64,000 nt of DNA from Oxalobacteraceae bacterium AB_14 (GTDB taxonomy: Bacteria > Pseudomonadota > Gammaproteobacteria > Burkholderiales > Burkholderiaceae_D), in NCBI GenBank assembly GCA_000381565.1, contig KB906724.1:2048801-2112800 (forward strand), given 5' to 3'. Made by a program: the position numbers and the translations under genes. Shown piece after piece: positions 36,501 through 43,311 of the stretch. How positions within the stretch are numbered: the stretch's first letter is position 1; each line of letters begins with the position of its first letter. The notes beneath the pieces were generated by a model. The model had not been told where the DNA came from. It saw only the letters and a program-made list of their open reading frames with translations, and ran no database searches.

Positions 36501-37106
36501 CTGCTTGGGCTGGCCGTTCTCGACCGGCAGCAGGTCGTCGCTCATGGCGCCGTCGGTGAAGGTGTTGTGGTCGATCCAGATGTGGTCCGAGCCGCTGACG
36601 CCGATGCCGTCGTAGGCCGAGTTCCAGTTGCCCAGCGCGCCGTCGGTCGGATCCCAGATCGGGCCGGCGTCGCAGGGATTGACGATCTTCAGGTTGCGGA
36701 TGATCACCTGCGAGACGTTGGCGACGACGATGTGGCCGTTGATGATGCCCGACGCCGCGCCGTCGCCGATCAGCGTGGTGTTGCTGGGCAGGCGTATCAG
36801 GCCGCGTATCGCCTGGTCGCCGGTGTTCGCGTAAGGCACGCCTTCGCTCATGTCGATGGTGCCGCTCAGCTTGATGATCTTGGGCGCGGCGCCGCCATGC
36901 TTGATGGCCGCCAGCAGCTGCACGCGGTTGGTCGCGGTGTAGATGTTGGACGACAGCGCCGTGGCGCCGCCGCTGGTGCCGCCGGCCATGGCGGCAAAGC
37001 CGTCGGCGGGCGCGCTCTGGAGTGCGACGTCCGGCGCTGCCGCCTGCGCGGTCAGCGAAATCAGCAGGGACAGGCGTAGCGCCGCCCTGAAACCGTAGCG
37101 TTTCAT
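33549..37106 (-). CDS. Multidomain pectinase: PL1 pectate lyase + CE8 pectin methylesterase
   Basis: The 1185-residue secreted enzyme has a signal peptide (ALRLSLLISLTAQAAA). About residues 45-400 form a PL1 pectate lyase: DHIWIDHNTFTDG with Ca-binding acidic residues, then SYNVFGQHRKNNLIGSSDS and SRAPRVRYGQVHVYNNYF carrying the catalytic Arg. About 405-600 resembles a concanavalin/LamG-like sugar-binding domain (PSADYYVEARIKPL, IDDVRIGDP). Two Ig-like segments follow (about 610-690, and an SbsA-like one around FDTPPTLGSSGSIRIFRRSD). From about 825 a pectin methylesterase: DADFNTVQAALNYAM, AGNVDFIWGGSRAALFEESE with the catalytic Asp, and AGATYLARSPGGTATWDNVA. Demethylation would feed the lyase, which needs free carboxylates. 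It is 28 bp downstream of a PEP-CTERM gene. Confidence 0.93.
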   Translation of the reverse strand: MKRYGFRAALRLSLLISLTAQAAAPDVALQSAPADGFAAMAGGTSGGATALSSNIYTATNRVQLLAAIKHGGAAPKIIKLSGTIDMSEGVPYANTGDQAIRGLIRLPSNTTLIGDGAASGIINGHIVVANVSQVIIRNLKIVNPCDAGPIWDPTDGALGNWNSAYDGIGVSGSDHIWIDHNTFTDGAMSDDLLPVENGQPKQCHDGALDITHAADYVTVSYNVFGQHRKNNLIGSSDSASADSGKLRVSFSNNVFRDIVSRAPRVRYGQVHVYNNYFAGSKSHPAYPYEYSIGVGQAAQILSNNNVFEIAGPRTLRCDDVVEPIGGTVPGAFKDSGSMLNGAPLAGCSTPDSVAYSVPYAYAARPLALVKANVLAQAGGGKLSTAISGSGNVTPDVSVMLTCPPSGLYFCDDFQSGSSANWKLLPVAGANGSFSVKAESVGGANMMMQYTAATTGGVLALLNPAAMSGVPSADYYVEARIKPLTNSTTGNKQLYLITRYKDAANWYGGGLNVQNSTASTQVEIARMLAGSLSRPKQVKKPIALDAQFYTVRFEMIGAALTVYLDGEALGTVTDAAFAERGQVGLYTANKSFQIDDVRIGDPALKPSQLTLNPATLGYSAEVGDAPLGVNVTAVKPDGALEGFSVSSSNPAVAAVAINGTVLTVTPVGAGNASIVVTSDSDPTLQRTIAATISPRFVQPVQTYPLTGAALPSNTGSANIDASLRLTFDTPPTLGSSGSIRIFRRSDDALVDVIRLSGETDILGYAGQPAIRKVNTTPVSISGCTVTIKPHSNKLAYGTEYYVAIANGVFNGATLGGVPFAGIGKLGDWWFTTRAAGPGAGRTSLTVGAADDADFNTVQAALNYAMKELGANDPLTITVRNGSYNELLYLRGKNNLTLTGESRDGAVIQYANYDTLNTGSGASQANGDSSTPAGGRAVMLVEAADMLTLDTLTLKNTTLRSGAISAQAETIYFNSDSGRLVANNANFYSEQDTLNLKGYAWFYHALVAGNVDFIWGGSRAALFEESEIRSVGDTANASSGGYVLQARVANAGDKGYVFLNSSLTHGAGPGPLHGDVPAGATYLARSPGGTATWDNVAFINTRMDAHVAAAGWAGAGVNGQPAPNPGAPTAASGWREYGSTTLAGVPINLAARVGGFQLSASDVAAGFADRAKVFAAYNGGAGWNPQP

Positions 37107-37134
37107 ATGGTGCTCCTTGGGTTGTGGGGGCGGT

Positions 37135-37737
37135 TTAGTGCTGCGGCTTGCGGCGGCGCGCCAGTGCGCCCAATCCAGCCAGGCCGGCCAGCAGCATCCA
37201 CGCGGTGGCCGGTTCCGGTACAGCCTGCAAGACGATGGCCGTTTCCAGCGCGTTGAAGTCGCCGTTCCAGTTCACCGCGCTCAGGTCGATGGCGATGGTG
37301 TGGTTGTTGACGATGGTCAGCACCGGCGCGCCGCTGGTGGCGCCGCTGTCGACCACGCTGAAACCGGCGATGGGGGCCGCCAGCGTGGCGCCGAAATCGA
37401 AGCTCGCACTGTAGTTGCCGGCGCCGATGGCGCCGTTGTTGAGGATGGTCAGGTGGCCGTTGGACGCGAAGTCGAAGGCCAGCAGGTAGTCGGCGCTGAG
37501 GAATTCCGCGCCGGGATTGTTGGGATCGAGGCCGCTGACGTTGCTGCCCGGTTCGGCGTTGAAGCCGTGGTCCAGGCCCAGCATGCCGGCGGCGTCGCCG
37601 TTGTAGCTGGCGCTGATGACGGCGTTGTGCAGCGGATCGGTGGCCGCCTGCGCGCCGCCGCCGGCGAGGGCGAGGGTGAGGACGATACCGGCGGCGGTCG
37701 TGGCGGCCGCCACGGCTTTGAGTAGGTTGACGTGCAT
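37135..37737 (-). CDS. PEP-CTERM sorted secreted protein, co-transcribed with pectinase
   Basis: The 200-residue precursor starts at 37737, where CTGGAGA sits five bases upstream; a Met 111 bases earlier is rejected because it precedes the signal peptide (LLKAVAAATTAAGIVLTLAL). The tail VPEPATAWMLLAGLAGLGAL followed by ARRRKPQH is a standard PEP-CTERM sorting signal. The mature part is short, Asn/Ala-rich and beta-like. The pectinase starts 28 bp downstream, so both are probably on one transcript and this protein may be a surface partner of the enzyme. Confidence 0.88.
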   Translation of the reverse strand: MHVNLLKAVAAATTAAGIVLTLALAGGGAQAATDPLHNAVISASYNGDAAGMLGLDHGFNAEPGSNVSGLDPNNPGAEFLSADYLLAFDFASNGHLTILNNGAIGAGNYSASFDFGATLAAPIAGFSVVDSGATSGAPVLTIVNNHTIAIDLSAVNWNGDFNALETAIVLQAVPEPATAWMLLAGLAGLGALARRRKPQH

Positions 37738-37896
37738 TTTTGTCTCCAGATATTGAGTTGCATAACGCCGGTCTGCGCCGGTCGCCGGTCGGCACACCTC
37801 GCGTATGCCGTGCCACCGCGAGGAGGGCGTGGGGAACGCCGAGCTCATGGTTGGTCAAAAATCTGTGTAATGCGGGAAGAGGGTGAGGCTGCGATC

Positions 37897-37951
37897 AATT
37901 GGTCAGCCAATTCTACGGTGGCCTGACCAATTAATCAAGGTGGACTGTCCA
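37897..37951. promoter_or_regulatory. Cluster of TTGG/CCAA palindromes upstream of the pectin genes (GntR-like operators)
   Basis: AATTGG-TCAG-CCAATT (37897-37912) is a perfect palindrome. CTGACCAATT at 37923-37932 mirrors AATTGGTCAG at 37897-37906 exactly, and TGGAC-T-GTCCA (37941-37951) is a third symmetric element. The TTGGT..ACCAA core resembles known GntR-family sites such as ExuR/UxuR for hexuronates. The cluster sits about 160-215 bp upstream of the PEP-CTERM/pectinase start and just downstream of the GNAT gene's stop. Confidence 0.6.
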
Positions 37952-37968
37952 ATAAGGTGGCGCGGCGG

Positions 37969-38487
37969 TCACAACCGCATGTGCATGAAGGTGGCCGCGC
38001 CCAGCGTGCCGTCGGGCAGGGCGGCGTAGTCGGGCACCGCGCCGGTCACGGCGAAGCCGAGCTTTTCATACATGCGCTGCGCCGGGAAACCGGTGCAGGT
38101 GTCGAGCACCAGCAGCTTGCAGCCGAGCGTACGCGCCCGCTCCAATGCATGCCGCATCAGCGCCTGGGCGACGCCTTGCCGGCGCGCCGAGGAATGAACC
38201 AGCATCTTGGAAATCTCGGCCCGGTGGCGGCCGTTGGGCAGGCCGCACAACACCAGTTGCACGGTGCCGCACAGGGCGCCGTGCGCATCATGCGCGACCA
38301 ACAGCAGCCGTTCGCCGCGGTCGACCTGCGGCGCCAGCGCCAGCCAGAACGCCTGCGCTTCCTCCAGCGGGCAGGGCAGCAGAAAGCCGACGCTGGCGCC
38401 ATGCAGAACGCAGTCGCGCAGCACCTGCGCCAGCCCGGACGCGTGGCGGCGCAGGCCGGCGCCATCGAGTTGAATTATGGTGGGCAT
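37969..38487 (-). CDS. GNAT-family N-acetyltransferase
   Basis: The 172-residue protein has the GNAT acetyl-CoA motif VHSSARRQGVAQALMRHALE (motif A, Q/RxxGxA type) after KML, then LLVLDTCTGFPAQRMYEKLG (motif B), and a C-terminal ending in FMHMRL. It acetylates an amine; the acceptor is unknown. Longer readings of this frame run through the regulator gene antisense and are rejected. Its first 13 bp overlap the end of the XRE-cupin regulator, a pairing common in proteobacteria where the regulator controls the acetyltransferase. Confidence 0.9.
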   Translation of the reverse strand: MPTIIQLDGAGLRRHASGLAQVLRDCVLHGASVGFLLPCPLEEAQAFWLALAPQVDRGERLLLVAHDAHGALCGTVQLVLCGLPNGRHRAEISKMLVHSSARRQGVAQALMRHALERARTLGCKLLVLDTCTGFPAQRMYEKLGFAVTGAVPDYAALPDGTLGAATFMHMRL

Positions 38488-39035
38488 AGGGCGATCAGGT
38501 AGCGGGCCGGCGACGGCCCCGGACAGAAGAAGCGCGTGGCGCCGAACAGGTGGAAGCGCAGGCAGTCGCCCGCCTGCAACTGATGGGTGACGCCGTCGAG
38601 CGTGTAATCGAGCGCGCCCTCGAGCAGCCACAGGTGTTGCTCCATGCCGGGCACGGAAGCGCTGGCGTAGTCGATGCGGGCGCCGGGCGGCAGCCAGCCC
38701 TCGACCAGCTCGACGCCGTAGCCGCGCGCCGGCGGCGACACCATGCGGCGCTTGAAGCCGCTGGCCGGGTCTTGCCACAGCACCTGGTCGGCGGCGCGCA
38801 GCAGCTCGCCCGGCTGGGATTCGGCCTCGGCGATCAGGCGCGACATCGGCAAGCCGAACACGGCGCACAGCTTGCCCAGCAGGGCTGCGGTGGGGCTGTT
38901 CTCGCCGCGTTCCAGGCGCGACAGCGTGGCCCGGCTGATGCCGCTGGCGGCGGCCAGCTCGTCCAGCGACAGTGCGCGTTCCACGCGCAGGGCGGCCAGG
39001 CGCAGGGCCAGGCGGGATTCGATCTCGTTTCTCAT
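38475..39035 (-). CDS. XRE-type regulator with C-terminal cupin sensor domain
   Basis: The 186-residue protein has an XRE helix-turn-helix (LSLDELAAASGISRATLSRL, then ERGENSPTAALLGKLCAVFG) and a cupin domain (PGARIDYASASVPGMEQHLW, then LQAGDCLRFHLFGATRFFCP). Start MRNEIESRL is chosen; an in-frame Met 36 bases upstream would add a stretch not seen in the family. It likely binds a small ligand in the cupin and regulates itself and the overlapping GNAT gene. Confidence 0.9.
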   Translation of the reverse strand: MRNEIESRLALRLAALRVERALSLDELAAASGISRATLSRLERGENSPTAALLGKLCAVFGLPMSRLIAEAESQPGELLRAADQVLWQDPASGFKRRMVSPPARGYGVELVEGWLPPGARIDYASASVPGMEQHLWLLEGALDYTLDGVTHQLQAGDCLRFHLFGATRFFCPGPSPARYLIALCPP

Positions 39036-39130
39036 AATTGGGAATATATCTCCATTGTGAGATTTCAGCAAGGCCGGCGGGCGTTTTTATCAGCGATTCC
39101 TCTGCGCTGCGTCAATCGCGCGGCCATCGC

Positions 39131-39597
39131 GAGCTGGGCTTGCCGGCGCCGCGCGTCAAGCTCAGCTGGGGCGCGCCCGAATCGGCCTGGACCGGGCAGG
39201 CCATGACCGCCTTCGAACAAGCCTTCGCCGGCGCCGCCGCGATGGGCGTGACCATCCTGTGCGCGGCCGGCGACAACGGCTCGACCGACGGCGTCGGCGA
39301 CGGCGCCCAGCACGTGGACTTTCCGGCGTCGGCGCCGCACGCGCTGGCCTGCGGCGGCACCAGCGCGCTGGCGCCCTTGTGGGCCGGTTTGCTGGCGCTG
39401 ATCAACTAGCGGCTCGGCCGGCCGGTCGGCTTCCTGCATCCCTTGCTGTACGGTTCCTTGCAGGGCAAGGGGGGGGGGGAACCAGGGACGTGACTAACGG
39501 CAACAATGGCGCGCAACAGGCGGCGCCGGGATGGGGTGCGTGCACGGGTTGGGGCTGTCCCCATGGGGAAAAACTATTGCAGGCTTTGAGTGATTAA
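39131..39597 (+). pseudogene. S53 (sedolisin/kumamolisin-like) serine-carboxyl peptidase remnant
   Basis: Pieces of the S53 domain appear in order: [28 protein letters not shown], then [20 protein letters not shown] with the catalytic-region Asp, [14 protein letters not shown], and [15 protein letters not shown]. The sequence jumps directly from LGLPAPRV to SWGAP and from ACGGT to [10 protein letters not shown], so two blocks are deleted, the second probably by recombination at repeated GGCACC. A nonsense TAG replaces the expected CAG after LIN. Beyond it the reading continues as RLGRPVGFLHPLLYGSL into an 11-G run, after which the frame shifts to give TRDVTNGNNGAQQAAPGWGA and CTGWG. It also lacks its signal peptide and pro-domain. 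Confidence 0.9.
39469..39479 (+). repeat. Homopolymeric G11 tract
   Basis: Eleven consecutive G residues interrupt the S53 peptidase remnant; adding one G (or losing two) would restore the peptidase frame across this point. Such tracts slip easily, but the gene has other fatal lesions, and long G runs are also error-prone in sequencing. Confidence 0.8.
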
Positions 39598-39765
39598 TTT
39601 TGCAAATCGAAACGTTGCTATGACGCAAGTTTCGCATGGGAAAAAGACACTTTTTCGCTCTACAGCCCGCTAAAATTGGTGATTGTTGCCGAAACCTTGA
39701 TAGAATGACGGGGTAGAAGTTATCTTTGCTCGACAGTTCCAGGCGTCGTCAAACAGGAGCCGATT

Positions 39766-40380
39766 ATGATCATGGTGAACAACATTGGTGGTGCATCCCT
39801 TCCCGCGTCCTTGGTCGCGGAGAAGACGCTTGAGCCGAAGAAAAACGCCACGCCTGCAGCCGACACCAACGCGGACTTGAGCGCATCGGTCGCCGCCTAT
39901 CTGTCCCTGCCCGGCTTCAATTCGCCGGTGCAAAACGACCACATCCAGGCCGTCAACGCGGCCGACAAGGCCAGCGCGGTCGTCAAGGCGGTGGCGGAGT
40001 CGGACGACGATGGCATGAAGCTGGCGTTGAAGCAGTTCGACGAGGGCTTGAAGCGCCTGGTGCAGCGTCCGGAAACCCAGTTCTTCAAGGCCAAGTTCGG
40101 CCTCGACGCCAGCGCCGACGACCACAACAATCTGGTGGCGCCCGATCCTTTGCCGGGCGTCGATGAAAATGGCGTGCTGGGCAGCGGCAAGGTCGACATG
40201 GCCGCCGACACCAACAAGGACGGCAAGATCAGTCCCGATGAGCTGCGCCGCTACCAGATGCCGATCACCTACCGCAGCAGCGAGCGCGCGGTCGATTCCG
40301 TGGTCAACGGCCCATCGGCCTTTTCGCTGACCGAAGTCAACCGCGCCTACGGCGTGGTGGCCACCGCGGAAGCGGCCTGA
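39766..40380 (+). CDS. EF-hand calcium-binding-like protein, 204 residues
   Basis: A single canonical EF-hand loop is visible: DTNKDGKISPDEL (about residues 145-157), with acidic residues in positions 1, 3, 5 and 12. The rest is alpha-helical and polar, with no signal peptide or membrane segment, so it is probably cytoplasmic or exported by a non-Sec route. AGGAG six bases before ATG at 39766 is a strong ribosome site; a second Met two codons later is possible. A strong terminator follows. Role unknown; signal transduction or calcium buffering are possibilities only. Confidence 0.75.
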   Translation: MIMVNNIGGASLPASLVAEKTLEPKKNATPAADTNADLSASVAAYLSLPGFNSPVQNDHIQAVNAADKASAVVKAVAESDDDGMKLALKQFDEGLKRLVQRPETQFFKAKFGLDASADDHNNLVAPDPLPGVDENGVLGSGKVDMAADTNKDGKISPDELRRYQMPITYRSSERAVDSVVNGPSAFSLTEVNRAYGVVATAEAA

Positions 40381-40403
40381 TCACCCCTCACAGTCTTCCC
40401 TGA

Positions 40404-40442
40404 AAAACGGGCTGCGCCGACACGGCGCCGCCCGTTTTTTTT
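40404..40442 (+). terminator. Rho-independent terminator of the EF-hand gene
   Basis: AAAACGGGC pairs exactly with GCCCGTTTT; the 17-base interior contains a second stem (GCGCC/GGCGC). Eight T residues end the structure. The A-rich left and T-rich right flanks make it a possible bidirectional terminator. Confidence 0.88.
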
Positions 40443-40574
40443 CGCCCAGCAAGCTTCGTGGCGCGAATGTCGTACAAAAAACCCACTCAGCACGTAAAAA
40501 ATGCGAATATGTCAGCCAAAAGTGCAGTTCAGTTAACCTTTTGGTCTGGCATGACCCTTCAGCGGGAGTTTTTT

Positions 40575-42113
40575 GTGAGAAAACAGAACTTCAGGCAATT
40601 CCACCGGCAAGCCCTGCGTGCCTGCGTGGCGGCACTGGTCGCGGCGGGACTGGGGGCTTGCGCCCTCGGCCCCGAATTCAAGACCCCGGCTGCTCCGGCC
40701 GCGGCGGGCGAGCGTTATACGCCGACGCCGCTGGCGGCCCGGACGGCGGCCTCGGCCGGCATCGGCGGCGCCGCCCAGCAGTTCGCGATGGGGCAGGATA
40801 TTCCGGCGCAGTGGTGGACGGTGTTCCGCTCGCCCGCGCTGGACCAGCTGATACGCGGCGCGCTGGAGCAGAACCCGAATATGGCGGCGGCCGAAGCGGC
40901 GCTGCGCCAGGCGCAGGAAAGCTATAACGCCCAGTCCGGCAGCCTGGTGTATCCGACCGTGAACGGCCAGCTGGGCGTGGCGCGGCAAAAGGTGTCCGAG
41001 GCTGGCAGCGGCAACGGCGGCGTCTTCAATCTGTACAACGCCTCGGTCAACGTCGCCTACACGCCGGACGTGTTCGGCTCCACCCGGCGCACGCTGGAGG
41101 GCGCGCGCGCCCAGGTCGATTACCAGCGCTTCCAGGTCGAGGCGACCTATCTGGCGCTGAGCGCCAACGTGGTCACCACCGCCATCCGCGTAGCCTCGCT
41201 GCGCGCGCAGCTGAAGGCCACTCGGGAAGTGCTGGACGCCCTGAACCAGCAGCAGGGCGTGATCGAGAAACAATTCCAGTTCGGCGCCGTGCCGCGCAAT
41301 ACCTTGCTGACCCAGCGCAACCAGGTGGCGCAGGTCGCCGCCACCTTGCCGCCGCTGGAAAAGGCGCTGGCGCAAAGCCGCCACCAATTGTCGGTGCTGG
41401 CCGGCAAGCTGCCGAGCGAGGCGGGCATGCCCGAGTTCGACCTGGCCTCGCTGACCCTGCCGGAATCGCTGCCGGTGTCGCTGCCGTCGGCGCTGGTGCG
41501 CCAGCGGCCCGACATCCGCGCCAGCGAAGAACAGCTGCACGCGGCCAGCGCCGCGATCGGCGTGGCGACGGCGGCCCAGTATCCGCAGTTCACGCTGAGC
41601 GGCAGCTACGGCTCGTCGGCGCAAACCTTCAGCAAACTGTTCGACGCCGAGACCACGGCCTGGAACCTGGCCGCCGGCCTGAGCGCGCCCCTGTTCAACG
41701 GCGGCGCGCTGAGCGCCAAGCGGCGCGCGGCGGAAGCGGCCTACGACGTGGCGGCGGCCCAGTACCGCGCCACCGTGCTGACGGCGTTCCAGAACGTCGC
41801 CGACAGCCTGCGCGCGCTCGACGCCGACGCCGCCTCGCTCAAGGCCCAGGCCGAGGCGGAGTCGCTGGCGGCCGAATCGCTGGCGCTGGCCACCCAGCAG
41901 TACAAGCTGGGCGGCATCAGCTACCTGGTGCTGCTGGACGCGCAGCGCAGCTACCAGCAAGCCCACGTGGCGCTGGTGCAGGCCCAGGCGGCCCGCTATG
42001 CGGACACGGCGGCGCTGTTCCAGGCGCTCGGCGGCGGTTGGTGGAACCGCGCCGGCGGCGTCCCGGCGGCCACGGCGGTGTCGGCGGCCGCACCCTACGG
42101 CAGCGCCAAGTAA
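40575..42113 (+). CDS. RND efflux outer-membrane factor lipoprotein (NodT/OprM-like)
   Basis: The 512-residue protein starts at GTG 40575, chosen because GGGAG lies six bases upstream; an in-frame ATG at 40551 is an alternative. The N-terminus holds a lipobox (AGLGAC, Cys29), then CALGPEFKTPAAP, the classic NodT-family opening. Two repeats of the TolC-like fold follow, with DQLIRGALEQNPNMAAAEA and ALRQAQESYNAQ in the first and VRQRPDIRASEEQLHAASA in the second. It forms the trimeric exit duct of a tripartite efflux pump. Gene order here (outer-membrane factor first) is less usual than adaptor-pump-channel. Confidence 0.93.
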   Translation: MRKQNFRQFHRQALRACVAALVAAGLGACALGPEFKTPAAPAAAGERYTPTPLAARTAASAGIGGAAQQFAMGQDIPAQWWTVFRSPALDQLIRGALEQNPNMAAAEAALRQAQESYNAQSGSLVYPTVNGQLGVARQKVSEAGSGNGGVFNLYNASVNVAYTPDVFGSTRRTLEGARAQVDYQRFQVEATYLALSANVVTTAIRVASLRAQLKATREVLDALNQQQGVIEKQFQFGAVPRNTLLTQRNQVAQVAATLPPLEKALAQSRHQLSVLAGKLPSEAGMPEFDLASLTLPESLPVSLPSALVRQRPDIRASEEQLHAASAAIGVATAAQYPQFTLSGSYGSSAQTFSKLFDAETTAWNLAAGLSAPLFNGGALSAKRRAAEAAYDVAAAQYRATVLTAFQNVADSLRALDADAASLKAQAEAESLAAESLALATQQYKLGGISYLVLLDAQRSYQQAHVALVQAQAARYADTAALFQALGGGWWNRAGGVPAATAVSAAAPYGSAK

Positions 42114-42152
42114 GCACATATCAAACAACACTAAAAAGCAGGAGAACGATAC

Positions 42153-43298
42153 ATGACCAAGCGTATGTTCATCATGATAGGCGGCGTCCTTTTACTGATC
42201 GTCGTGCTGGCGTTCGGCAAGTATTTGCAGATTAAAAAATTGATCGCCAGTTCGCCCAAGCCGACCGCGCAGGTGGTCACCGCGATCAAGGCCACCGTCT
42301 CCGAATGGCAACCTCAGCTGACTTCGGTCGGCACGCTGGTGCCGGTGCGCGGCGTCGACGTCACCACCGAGATCGCCGGCCTGGTGCGCCAGGTGCGCTT
42401 CAAGTCGGGCGACGAGGTCAAGGCCGGCCAGGTGTTGTTCGAGCTGAACGCCGAGGCCGATATCGCCCAGCTGCGCGCGCTGCAGGCGGCCGCCGACCTG
42501 TCGGCCACGGTGCTCAAGCGCGACAAGCTGCAGTTCGCCGCCCAGGCCATCAGCCAGGCCCAGCTCGACAACGACGACGCCGACCTCAGGAGCCGCAAGG
42601 CGCTGGTGGCGCAGCAGCAGGCCGTGGTCGACAAGAAGACCATCCGCGCGCCGTTCGCCGGCAAGCTGGGCATCACCGCCGTCAATCCCGGCCAGTACCT
42701 GAACCCCGGCGACAAGCTGGTCACGCTGCAAACCATCGATACCGTTTATATCGATTTCTTCGTGCCGCAGAAACAGCTGGCCGGCCTGTCCATCGGCCAG
42801 AAGCTCAGCCTGACCAGCGACGCCTGGCCGGGCGTGGGCTTCGCCGGCAAGGTCACCGCGATCAGCCCGAAGGTCGACGCCGCCACCCGCAACGTGCAGG
42901 TCGAGGCCACGGTGCCCAACGCCAAGCGCCAGCTGCTGCCGGGCATGTTCGCCAACGTCAGCCTGGACCAGGGCGAGCGCAAGAAATACCTGACCCTGCC
43001 GCAGACCTCGATCACCTACAACCCTTACGGCTCGACTGTGTTCGTGCTGGCGCCGCCGCCGGCGGACGCCAAGGAGCCGCTCAAGGATGACAAGGGCAAC
43101 GTCCACCTGGTGGCGCAGCAGGTGTTCGTCACCACCGGCCCCACGCGGGGCGACCAGGTGGCCATCCTGACCGGCGTCAAGGAAGGCCAGACCGTGGTCA
43201 CCAGCGGCCAGCTCAAGCTGAAGAACGGCACGCCGGCCGTGATCGACAACAAGGTGCAGCCTGCCAACAGCCCGAATCCGACGCCGCAGGAACACTAA
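42153..43298 (+). CDS. RND efflux periplasmic adaptor (membrane fusion protein)
   Basis: The 381-residue protein has an N-terminal membrane anchor (MFIMIGGVLLLIVVLAF). A biotinyl/lipoyl-like hairpin domain follows (VTTEIAGLVRQVRFKSGDEV, KAGQVLFELNAEADIAQLRA and its partner IRAPFAGKLGITAVNPGQYL), with a coiled-coil hairpin between. The beta-barrel includes LPGMFANVSLDQGERKKYLT. It bridges the inner-membrane pump and the outer-membrane channel. AGGAG seven bases before ATG supports the start. It sits 39 bp downstream of the channel gene and 13 bp upstream of the pump. Confidence 0.95.
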   Translation: MTKRMFIMIGGVLLLIVVLAFGKYLQIKKLIASSPKPTAQVVTAIKATVSEWQPQLTSVGTLVPVRGVDVTTEIAGLVRQVRFKSGDEVKAGQVLFELNAEADIAQLRALQAAADLSATVLKRDKLQFAAQAISQAQLDNDDADLRSRKALVAQQQAVVDKKTIRAPFAGKLGITAVNPGQYLNPGDKLVTLQTIDTVYIDFFVPQKQLAGLSIGQKLSLTSDAWPGVGFAGKVTAISPKVDAATRNVQVEATVPNAKRQLLPGMFANVSLDQGERKKYLTLPQTSITYNPYGSTVFVLAPPPADAKEPLKDDKGNVHLVAQQVFVTTGPTRGDQVAILTGVKEGQTVVTSGQLKLKNGTPAVIDNKVQPANSPNPTPQEH

Positions 43299-43311
43299 GG
43301 GATACCGCGCC

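Noticed and set aside
37939..37968. Terminator downstream of the GNAT gene
   Set aside because: The symmetric elements are not followed by a T-run and their TTGG/CCAA form fits an operator better.
39469..39479. G11 tract as an active phase-variation switch
   Set aside because: The host gene carries two internal deletions and a nonsense codon, so slippage cannot restore function.
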